Of a DNA stretch of 19,788 nucleotides, positions 1-6,336 are shown in pieces. The position numbers and the translations under genes were made by a program. The notes under the pieces were generated by a model. The model worked only from the letters and a program-made list of their open reading frames with translations. It did not search any database and was not told where the DNA came from. How positions within the stretch are numbered: position 1 is the first letter of the stretch; each line of letters opens with the position of its first letter. Origin of the DNA: an uncultured Clostridium sp. (GTDB lineage: Bacteria > Bacillota > Clostridia > Lachnospirales > Lachnospiraceae); assembly GCF_900547735.1 (NCBI RefSeq), contig NZ_URHZ01000092.1:1-19788 (forward strand), written 5' to 3'.

Positions 1-1463
1 GTGATGACGAGATGGTAACTGGAGAATGGAAGAAAGACGGTGGAAAGTGGTTCTACCTGGATGATGAAGGCGAAATGCTGACAGATTCATGGGTTGACGA
101 TGAGTACTATGTTGGAAATGATGGTGCTATGTTAATTAATCAGTGGATTAAAACTACTGCTGATGATGACGTAGAAGATCCGGAAGATGATGGCGATTCC
201 TGGTATTACTTCGGTAGCAAGGGTAAGAAGACCACTTCTGATTCCAAGAAAATTAATGGCAGAACATACTACTTCGATTCTGACGGTAAGATGGAAGACG
301 GCTGGTATGAAGATGAAAATGAAGACATCTTCTATTTAGGCGGAGAAGACGAAGGCTGGAGAACAGACAGCCAGTGGTTATGGCTTGAAAAACCGGATGA
401 GGACGATGAAATCGGCGGATGCAACGACGACGAGACAGATCCTTGTGACGAAGAAGGCTGGTACTACTTCGGAAGCAACGGTAAGATGTACAAAGATGCT
501 AAAAAGAAGAAAGTAAACGGTAAATATTACTACTTCAACGAGCATGGCCAGATGCTGTATGAGTGGATTAACAACTCCAAGGTGAGTGTAGGTTCAGGAG
601 CTAACTTAAATGCAGTTCTTGATGGTAACAACTCTGGAGCATCTCCTAGTGAAATGCTTTACCTGAATCAGGTAGAAGAAGGCTGGAGAGCTGATGGCTG
701 GTATGAAATTGACGGTTCTCAGGATACCAATACAGATAACGATACCGACTGGTATTTCTTCGACAAGGGCGAAGCTAAGAAAGCTGAAGACTACATTACA
801 ACAGATGGTGATGGTGATGCAGTTTACAGAGAGAAATTCAAGATTAAAGCAAGCAACAACAAATACTTCTGTTTCGATCAGTACGGCCGTATGCAGACTG
901 GTTTACAGAAGCTGGATGATGGTTTCTACTACTTCGATGACAACGGTTATATGAAGACAGGTAAAGTTTCTAACGTAGAAGATGACGATGATACATTTAC
1001 ATTCTACTTCAGCACCAAGAACGGCGGAAACGGTAAAGGTTGGACTGGTGATAAATCCAGCTACTTATACTGGAACGGAAAACGTCTTGAAGCAGATGAT
1101 GAATACAGAATCTACGCATATGAGAATAAGACATACCTTGTAAATACTTCCGGTAAGATCCAGAAATCCGAGTCCAAGAAATACGATATCGAAGGCAATG
1201 CTGACGATTTATATGTAGACTTTGATGGTGATCAGGTAATGGGACTTTATACAGATAAAGACCACAAGAAACCATACAACGGCGGAATTATGAAAGTAAC
1301 TCTTCCACACATCGCTCTGTATGACCACAGCTATGTTGCTAAAGCTGATGGAATAATCGATGGTAAAGCAATTTCTGATGATACAGAAGTTGAAATTGCA
1401 ACTGGCGAGGTTACTACATCTACTTCATCCAGAAGCACTACAGAAGTAAATGTAAGCAAATAA
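1..1463 (+). CDS. Acidic cell-wall-binding repeat protein, 5' truncated by the window edge
   Basis: The reading frame is open from the first complete codon at base 3 and ends in TAA. The first ATG inside the window (base 12) is not the real start: the residues before and after it (DDEMVT) match an internal stretch of the full-length paralogue at 3393-5009, so about 43 codons including the signal peptide lie outside. The protein is built of short aromatic/glycine repeats of the type WYYFGSNGKM, YYFDSDGKM and FYYFDDNGYMKTG, which is the choline/glucan-binding-like cell-wall repeat pattern of Clostridia. It is unusually rich in Asp and Glu. No catalytic domain is visible. From the family it should be secreted and bound non-covalently to wall polymers. 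Codon choice (AAC, TAC, TTC, GGT) suggests high expression. It is followed by a strong terminator. Confidence 0.85.
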   Translation, partial: DDEMVTGEWKKDGGKWFYLDDEGEMLTDSWVDDEYYVGNDGAMLINQWIKTTADDDVEDPEDDGDSWYYFGSKGKKTTSDSKKINGRTYYFDSDGKMEDGWYEDENEDIFYLGGEDEGWRTDSQWLWLEKPDEDDEIGGCNDDETDPCDEEGWYYFGSNGKMYKDAKKKKVNGKYYYFNEHGQMLYEWINNSKVSVGSGANLNAVLDGNNSGASPSEMLYLNQVEEGWRADGWYEIDGSQDTNTDNDTDWYFFDKGEAKKAEDYITTDGDGDAVYREKFKIKASNNKYFCFDQYGRMQTGLQKLDDGFYYFDDNGYMKTGKVSNVEDDDDTFTFYFSTKNGGNGKGWTGDKSSYLYWNGKRLEADDEYRIYAYENKTYLVNTSGKIQKSESKKYDIEGNADDLYVDFDGDQVMGLYTDKDHKKPYNGGIMKVTLPHIALYDHSYVAKADGIIDGKAISDDTEVEIATGEVTTSTSSRSTTEVNVSK

Positions 1464-1471
1464 TTATTTTT

Positions 1472-1504
1472 CCCCTCAACTATTTATAGTTGGGGGGATT
1501 TTTT
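1472..1504 (+). terminator. Intrinsic terminator of the acidic wall-repeat gene
   Basis: An 11-bp stem (1472-1482 with 1487-1497, one T-G pair) has a TTTA loop and is followed by six T residues at 1499-1504. It starts nine bases after the stop codon. Confidence 0.9.
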
Positions 1505-1557
1505 ACAAAGAATAGAATCTTATAAGCATTCTTGAGATACAAAACAAGGAGGGAGAC

Positions 1558-3192
1558 ATGAAAAAGCCTGATTCGATTATCGCTGTAATTCTAACTGCCA
1601 TTTTGGTTCTGGCAGGTCCAACAGCCTCTTTTGGTGGAACTTTCACTACAAAGAGCAGTGTGGACTTTAATTTCAAAATGCCTTCGGGAGAACAAAAAGC
1701 CTCTCCTGACAGTATGTTTGACTCTTCATCGTCTAATAATATGGAAGATTCAGATAGTCCGGAACTTCCAGAAGATAAATCTCTGGGTGAACAGATTTCA
1801 ATTGAAGTGGATGGAACTGAAACAGATCATATTTCCTTTTATCTGGATCGTAATTCCACCACAAATGAAGTAATTTTGCCCGAACCAATTATTGTGACTG
1901 TTCGGCAAAACAGTGGTTCGGCAATTGGTAATATTTCAGTTGAACTATCTCCTGTTATCAACGCCGACAGAGAAAGAATCCGGGTACAGGCACATGGGAA
2001 TACAAACCTGAGTCCCGACACACCTGTCAGCTTCTCATTTTTCTTTGTGGATAAAAATATAGGAGATAAGACGGATCTTCCTAACGGAAGCAACAGTAAA
2101 TTTTATCTTCAGATAAAATCCGGCAATAACATATTAAAAAAAGTTTCGATTTTCTATGGAGCAGACGGTTTTTATACTCGTTATAGTGCAGAATATCCCC
2201 AATATTATAGTGGACCTGTCATCAATGGTAAATACGTAAACATAGGTGAAGTCAATCTAAAGCAATCTGTCATACCCGTATTTTCGATTGAACATTATTA
2301 CAAACCTCTAACTGGAACTGAAGATGCTGCAATTGCAGAAGTCCAAATAAATCCTGATGGCTGGTTCACTTTTGCAGACGGTTCTACCGTAATGCCAATG
2401 AATATATCGGATGAAGGATGGGTTACAATCCCCATTAAAATGAAACAGGAAAGTTTTATGGAATTAAGGAATGAGGCAATTTCAGATGGACATGTAGTTG
2501 ACAAATACAACGTATTCACTGATTTAGTGATTGCATACGATGATGGATATAATGGTGAATTAGGTTATCTTGCTGGAGGTAATATGAATCCTCTTCCTCT
2601 GGTTTATCATATTACCTATCGTTCGAGTTCCTCACACGGTTCAGGTGGCTCCGGTGGTTCAGGCGGTTCCGGTGGTTCAGGCGGCTCCGGTGGTTCGGGC
2701 AGCTCCGGTGGTTCAGGCGGCTCCGGTGGCTCCAGTAGTTCGGGCAGTTCATCAGGTCCTGCAGGAGGTGCAACAGTCGTAGGGCCTGCTCAAACAGCAC
2801 GTACAACGATAGCAGCAGTGAATGATAGTGGATGGATTCTAATAAATGGATTCAGATACTACATGAATGCTGAGAACCAGCCAGTTACTGATTGGCTTCA
2901 ATGGACAGATGGAAAATGGTATTATCTGGGACAAGATGGCATTATGAGAACAGGATGGACTTTAGTAGACGGTAAATGGTATCTGTTGAATCCGGATGGT
3001 TCCATGGCCACAGGCCTGATACTGGTAAATCAAGAATGGCATTTGCTGCAACAGGATGGTTCTATGGCTACGGGATGGGCACAGGATTCAGCTGGTAACT
3101 GGCGGTATTTTCTGGATAATGGTGTTATGGCTGTTAACTATACAACTCCGGATGGTAAATTTGTGGATGCGGATGGGGTTTTGAAAGAATAA
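1558..3192 (+). CDS. Secreted protein: unknown N-terminal domain, Gly/Ser linker, C-terminal cell-wall repeats
   Basis: Start chosen at ATG 1558 with AAGGAGGG at 1546-1553. 544 residues. Residues 1-27 form a signal peptide (charged MKK, hydrophobic IIAVILTAILVLAG, then a small-residue region). Residues about 28-355 are a beta-rich-looking region I do not recognise. Residues 361-400 are almost pure Gly/Ser with an SGG unit. Residues 425 to about 537 carry four to five wall-binding repeats (GKWYYLGQDGIMRTGW, DGKWYLLNPDGSMATG and similar). The architecture suggests a module displayed on the surface by C-terminal repeats with the linker as spacer; this is inferred from layout. No catalytic motif is evident. 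It lies between two inverted paralogues of acidic wall-repeat proteins. A possible -10 (TATAAG, 1521-1526) lies upstream, but no good -35 is seen, so its promoter is uncertain. Confidence 0.88.
   Translation: MKKPDSIIAVILTAILVLAGPTASFGGTFTTKSSVDFNFKMPSGEQKASPDSMFDSSSSNNMEDSDSPELPEDKSLGEQISIEVDGTETDHISFYLDRNSTTNEVILPEPIIVTVRQNSGSAIGNISVELSPVINADRERIRVQAHGNTNLSPDTPVSFSFFFVDKNIGDKTDLPNGSNSKFYLQIKSGNNILKKVSIFYGADGFYTRYSAEYPQYYSGPVINGKYVNIGEVNLKQSVIPVFSIEHYYKPLTGTEDAAIAEVQINPDGWFTFADGSTVMPMNISDEGWVTIPIKMKQESFMELRNEAISDGHVVDKYNVFTDLVIAYDDGYNGELGYLAGGNMNPLPLVYHITYRSSSSHGSGGSGGSGGSGGSGGSGGSGSSGGSGGSGGSSSSGSSSGPAGGATVVGPAQTARTTIAAVNDSGWILINGFRYYMNAENQPVTDWLQWTDGKWYYLGQDGIMRTGWTLVDGKWYLLNPDGSMATGLILVNQEWHLLQQDGSMATGWAQDSAGNWRYFLDNGVMAVNYTTPDGKFVDADGVLKE
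2638..2756 (+). repeat. Gly/Ser-coding tandem microsatellite
   Basis: Imperfect 9-nt and 18-nt units of the type TCCGGTGGTTCAGGC encode repeated SGG in residues 361-400 of the surrounding gene. Units are multiples of three, so gain or loss of copies would keep the frame and change linker length. Confidence 0.9.
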
Positions 3193-3232
3193 CTTAAAAG
3201 GACGATAAACTCTATATTAACAAAAGAAAGGC

Positions 3233-3272
3233 TGATACGCTGGTGTATTTATGACGTATCCTAAGCGTATTA
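3233..3272. repeat. Inverted repeat in the convergent intergenic region
   Basis: TGATACGCT (3233-3241) can pair with AGCGTATTA (3264-3272), nine pairs with one G-T, across a 22-nt loop. No T-run follows on the plus strand, so it is at best a weak terminator for the upstream gene. Function unknown. Confidence 0.35.
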
Positions 3273-3309
3273 GTCATTGTACATGAACAATACAAACCGC
3301 AGTACGCAG

Positions 3310-3344
3310 AAAAAATCAGGCGGTGGATGAAGCCACCGCCTGAT
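3310..3344 (-). terminator. Intrinsic terminator of the minus-strand wall-repeat gene
   Basis: Perfect 12-bp stem (3315-3326 with 3333-3344), six-base loop, followed on the minus strand by T residues (A-run 3310-3315 on plus). It lies about 50 bases beyond the stop at 3393. Confidence 0.9.
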
Positions 3345-3392
3345 CATTATTTAATCATAGAATTTTGAAACTTGCTACACAGAGAATCACTA

Positions 3393-5009
3393 TTATTTTG
3401 TCGGATCGTTAACTCCAAGCCAACCTTCGGTAGGTGTAGCATCTGCCTTGATTTCAGTATAGGTGTAAAGATCATCATCATATAACTGGATAAATGGAAC
3501 GGATACGATCATGTCATCAGTTACACTTGTGTATTCGCCATTAATATCCTCAATCATCATTTTGATAAGTTCTTCAGAAGTATACTCTGTCTTATCATTT
3601 AATTTAATGGACTGAACTTTCTTTCCGCTGATATTAACTTCTACATCATCTTCAGCAATACCCTTGTTTTCGATATCGTATTTCTTGCTGCTCTTCTGAA
3701 CTTTACCCTTAGTATTTACGAGGTAAATATCTCCACTGTAGTAGTACAGTCTGTAATCATCATCTGCATCAAGTCTCTTACCGTTGAAGTACAGATAATC
3801 ATCCTTTAAGCCCTTGTAACCCTGGCCGTTCTTACCATTCTTTGTATTGAAGTAGAATGTGTAATCATCGTCATCACACTCAACGCTTGTTACACGGCCT
3901 GTCTTCTGATAGCCGTTTTCGTCGAAGTAATAGAAACCATTGTCAGCGCTACAGTACTGTAAGCCATCCTGCATCTGTCCCTTTTCATTGAATGCGAAGT
4001 ATTTTCCGTTAATCTTCATTCTCTGAACAAAGACTTTCTTGTGGTCCTCATCGTATGTTGCGAAATCTTTATCACCGCCATCAGCGTATTTAATCTCGCC
4101 GTCATCTACATAGTACCAGTCTGTATCGCCGTCTGTACCAACGTCTTCAGAACCGTCCATCTGATACCATCCGTCTGATCTCCAGCCTTCTTCTACTGCA
4201 TTGTAGTATCTCATATCCTGAACTTTTGCAGATCCTGCACTTGCAACACCGTCAAGCTGAGCATTAGAACTTACAGTCTTAGCAGTACCATTGATCCACT
4301 CATACAGCATCTGGCCGTGGTTGTTGAACATATAGTATTTGCCGTTGATTTTCTTCTTGTTTACGCCTGTGTAAGCTTTACCTGAAGACTGGAAGTAGTA
4401 CCATCCTTCATCATCACAGTCGTCATCTTCGCTACAGCCAAGAACTACTTCAAGATTGTCATCATCATCTACGTCGTCCTCGTCAAGACCTGATTTCTCA
4501 AGCCATAACCACTGGCTCTCAGCTCTCCAACCCTGATCTTCGTCGCCTAAGTAGAAAGCGTCGTCGCCATCCTGATGCCATCCTGTTAACATTTCACCAT
4601 CTTCATTGAAGTAGTATGTTTTGCCATTGATTTTTTTGGAATCATCAGTAACTTTTTTACCTTTGTTTCCAAAGTAGTACCAATGCTCACCACCATCATC
4701 AGGATCATCCTCTTCGTCATCTGGCATTGTCTTAATCCAGGAGTTTACCAGCATGCGGCCTTCACTGTTTACATAATAGTCGTCGTCAATCCATGTGTCA
4801 GTAGCCATCTCGCCGTCTTCGTCAAGATAGAACCAGTAAGCACCATCTTTCTTCCACTCATCGGTTACCATCTCATCATCGCTGTCATAATAGTGCCAGA
4901 TTCCAGCGTCATCTTTTTCCCAACCAGCGGCGAAAGATGTCATGGAAGCACCCATAGCGAGTAAAGCTGCTGCAGAAAGAACTGCAACTAATTTAGTCTG
5001 CTTTCTCAT
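3393..5009 (-). CDS. Acidic cell-wall-binding repeat protein, complete
   Basis: 538 residues. ATG at 5009 is preceded by AAAAGGAGA (complement of 5021-5029). Residues 1-28 are a clear signal peptide (MRKQTKLVAVLSAAALLAMG then ASMTSFAA). The mature protein starts with GWEKDDAGIWHYY and then consists of many choline/glucan-binding-like repeats (WYYFGNKGKKVT, YYFNEDGEMLTGW, FYYFDENGYQKTG) separated by Asp/Glu-rich insertions such as DDEEDDPDDGG and DEDDVDDDD. It is a paralogue of the truncated gene at 1-1463: repeat order and motifs run in parallel along nearly the whole length. No enzymatic domain is seen, so the role is probably structural or adhesive at the cell wall. The acidic inserts could bind divalent cations, but that is speculation. 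Confidence 0.9.
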   Translation of the reverse strand: MRKQTKLVAVLSAAALLAMGASMTSFAAGWEKDDAGIWHYYDSDDEMVTDEWKKDGAYWFYLDEDGEMATDTWIDDDYYVNSEGRMLVNSWIKTMPDDEEDDPDDGGEHWYYFGNKGKKVTDDSKKINGKTYYFNEDGEMLTGWHQDGDDAFYLGDEDQGWRAESQWLWLEKSGLDEDDVDDDDNLEVVLGCSEDDDCDDEGWYYFQSSGKAYTGVNKKKINGKYYMFNNHGQMLYEWINGTAKTVSSNAQLDGVASAGSAKVQDMRYYNAVEEGWRSDGWYQMDGSEDVGTDGDTDWYYVDDGEIKYADGGDKDFATYDEDHKKVFVQRMKINGKYFAFNEKGQMQDGLQYCSADNGFYYFDENGYQKTGRVTSVECDDDDYTFYFNTKNGKNGQGYKGLKDDYLYFNGKRLDADDDYRLYYYSGDIYLVNTKGKVQKSSKKYDIENKGIAEDDVEVNISGKKVQSIKLNDKTEYTSEELIKMMIEDINGEYTSVTDDMIVSVPFIQLYDDDLYTYTEIKADATPTEGWLGVNDPTK

Positions 5010-5220
5010 AATTAATGCACTCTCCTTTTTTTCTTTTTGAACTATTTCTCGAAATTTCCTAATTGCATTACGAGGTCATTATACTTCGGATAAGGAAAAT
5101 TATAGAGATGAAGAAAATCAGAAAAAGAAGAAGAGAGCAGTTATCTGCCGAACTAACTATTTATGCACAGAAACAATGGAACGCATGCTCCGAGGATTCG
5201 AATACCCTTCTTACCCCTCA
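5010..5220. other. Leader and upstream region of the minus-strand wall-repeat gene
   Basis: No gene seen. On the minus strand a perfect TATAAT -10 lies at 5078-5083, but no recognisable -35 sits at the usual distance, so the promoter is only tentative. Start of transcription there would give a leader of roughly 60 bases with a good Shine-Dalgarno. Confidence 0.4.
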
Positions 5221-5268
5221 ATAAAACAGCAGAATCAGGGCATCCATCTATACCCTAATTCTGCTGTT
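5221..5268 (-). terminator. Probable terminator of the marR-family gene
   Basis: 16-bp stem with one mismatch (5225-5240 with 5253-5268), 12-base loop, followed on the minus strand by TTTTAT. It lies about 150 bases past the marR-family stop codon, with no other gene between. The stem is also strong on the plus strand but no T-run follows there. Confidence 0.7.
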
Positions 5269-5415
5269 AGTTGATTCCTATATAATTACAATAAAAACAT
5301 TCAACCCTAACTTAAGTACATAATCCTACCATATTGTGTTTCCGTGTTTCACGCCATATAATAAAACCGTCCGCATGGCAGTCACTTCACGCTTTCCTCC
5401 ACACTTATGTCTGCC

Positions 5416-5940
5416 CTACCCAATCTTATCCCGCAGCGCATCACAGTCATAACCGACTTTAAATTTCTCCATCAGTTCCGTCAGCCTTCTGATACAGAAA
5501 TCCATATCCTTTAATTCATCTTCCGTATAAGCACTGAGACCGTACAGAGTGGATTCCAGCATCCCTCTCTTAAGGTCGTCCATCATATCCCGGCCATGGT
5601 CACGGATGCGGATGTAAACTCTGCGGCGGTTCTCCTTGTCATGGATCCGTTCAACGAGTTCTTTCTCCTCCAGTACATTGATCAGTTTAGAAAGCTGTTG
5701 TTTGGTGATCTGAAGTTTATCTGCCAGCTCCGACATGGTGTAGTCCTCGTCCGCCCAGTTGTCAAGTGCAACCAGGGTAAAGAAGGGGAGAGAATTGACC
5801 TTGACGTCATTATCATGCTGATACTGGCATTTTGCCAATGTAAGAAAGGCAACGGCAAATTCGAGGAAATGCACTCCAACTGAATTGATATCCGTTTTCG
5901 CTGAGTTTTCGAGAGTTTTGTTATTTTGAATATTTTCCAT
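5416..5940 (-). CDS. MarR-family transcriptional regulator
   Basis: 174 residues from ATG 5938-5940 (MENIQNNK). GGAGG (complement of 5949-5953) lies eight bases upstream. A TTG six codons further upstream would put the Shine-Dalgarno inside the coding region, so I reject it. A winged helix-turn-helix of MarR type is visible: helices around residues 50-66, helix-turn-helix 68-96 (TMSELADKLQITKQQLSKLI), and a wing with DKENRRRVYIRI at 101-112, flanked by the N- and C-terminal dimer helices. The family binds palindromic operators as a dimer and is often released by a small ligand or oxidation; Cys38 and two C-terminal cysteines are present, but a redox role is unproven. It is divergent from ftsH across about 400 bases and probably controls itself and ftsH. 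Confidence 0.9.
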   Translation of the reverse strand: MENIQNNKTLENSAKTDINSVGVHFLEFAVAFLTLAKCQYQHDNDVKVNSLPFFTLVALDNWADEDYTMSELADKLQITKQQLSKLINVLEEKELVERIHDKENRRRVYIRIRDHGRDMMDDLKRGMLESTLYGLSAYTEDELKDMDFCIRRLTELMEKFKVGYDCDALRDKIG

Positions 5941-5993
5941 AAGCGGTTCCTCCAACAAAAATATATTATAGAAAAAATAAAAAAATCACCCCC

Positions 5994-6119
5994 ACATTTA
6001 AAAACAAAAAGCAGGTGAATAAAAACAAAATGCAGATGATTCTTAAAAAACAGGGGATAAATGCAAAAAAACTCCGCATAAATACAAAAAACATACCAAT
6101 AAATGCTGTTTACCCACGC
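5994..6119. repeat. Degenerate 21-nt tandem array with phased A-tracts
   Basis: Six consecutive 21-nt units start at 5994, 6015, 6036, 6057, 6078 and 6099. The clearest core, ATAAATGCAAAAAA or ATAAATACAAAAAA, is at 6057 and 6078, with ATAAATGC again at 6099. The first two units share TAAAAACAAAA followed by GCAG. All but the last carry an A-run in the same position. The array lies between the presumed marR promoter and the marR start codon. 21 bp equals two helical turns, so A-tracts fall on one DNA face. Confidence 0.7.
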
Positions 6120-6123
6120 TCCC

Positions 6124-6152
6124 ATACTAGCACACTTTAAATTACAAGTCAA
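6124..6152 (-). promoter_or_regulatory. Probable marR-family gene promoter
   Basis: On the minus strand TTGACT (6147-6152) is followed after exactly 17 bases by TAGTAT (6124-6129), with an extended TG one base before the -10. Transcription would start near 6117 and cross the 21-nt repeat array, giving a leader of about 175 bases. Confidence 0.65.
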
Positions 6153-6163
6153 TAATTATTAAA

Positions 6164-6181
6164 AGTAAATAAATATTTACT
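6164..6181. promoter_or_regulatory. Candidate MarR operator palindrome
   Basis: AGTAAATA-AA-TATTTACT has 8-bp perfect arms around a 2-bp centre. It sits midway between the -35 boxes of the two divergent promoters (6147-6152 on minus, 6190-6195 on plus). Size and symmetry fit a MarR-type dimer site; the binding itself is inferred. Confidence 0.6.
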
Positions 6182-6189
6182 ATAATATA

Positions 6190-6218
6190 TTGACAAATAT
6201 TGATATAAGAGGTATAAA
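6190..6218 (+). promoter_or_regulatory. ftsH promoter
   Basis: Consensus TTGACA (6190-6195), 17-base spacer, TATAAA (6213-6218). Predicted start near 6225, giving a leader of about 110 bases before ftsH. Confidence 0.8.
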
Positions 6219-6240
6219 TTTAGTAGATCAGGAACACAAA

Positions 6241-6278
6241 AAAATTGATTGAGATTCATATAAAACTCAACCAATTTT
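6241..6278. promoter_or_regulatory. Hairpin in the ftsH leader
   Basis: AAAATTGATTGAG (6241-6253) pairs with CTCAACCAATTTT (6266-6278), 12 of 13 positions, loop of 12 bases. On the plus strand no T-run follows, so it is not a terminator for ftsH. On the minus strand it is followed by seven T residues and could stop antisense transcription. It could also be a second regulator site or an mRNA stability element. Confidence 0.5.
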
Positions 6279-6336
6279 AAGAAACACTTGATATGGATAT
6301 GATATAGGATAACAGTACAAATAAGAGGAGAACAAT

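Noticed and set aside
2612..2806. Minus-strand frame rich in His, Arg, Ser and Asn
   Set aside because: Antisense shadow of the Gly/Ser microsatellite.
5994..6119. CRISPR array
   Set aside because: The 21-nt units are contiguous and degenerate, with no spacers between constant repeats and no cas genes nearby.
5682..6152. 156-codon open frame on the minus strand, with a seven-residue periodicity across the 21-nt repeats
   Set aside because: It overlaps the marR gene in another frame, would start at a TTG inside the -35 box, has no ribosome site, and its periodicity follows from the DNA repeat.
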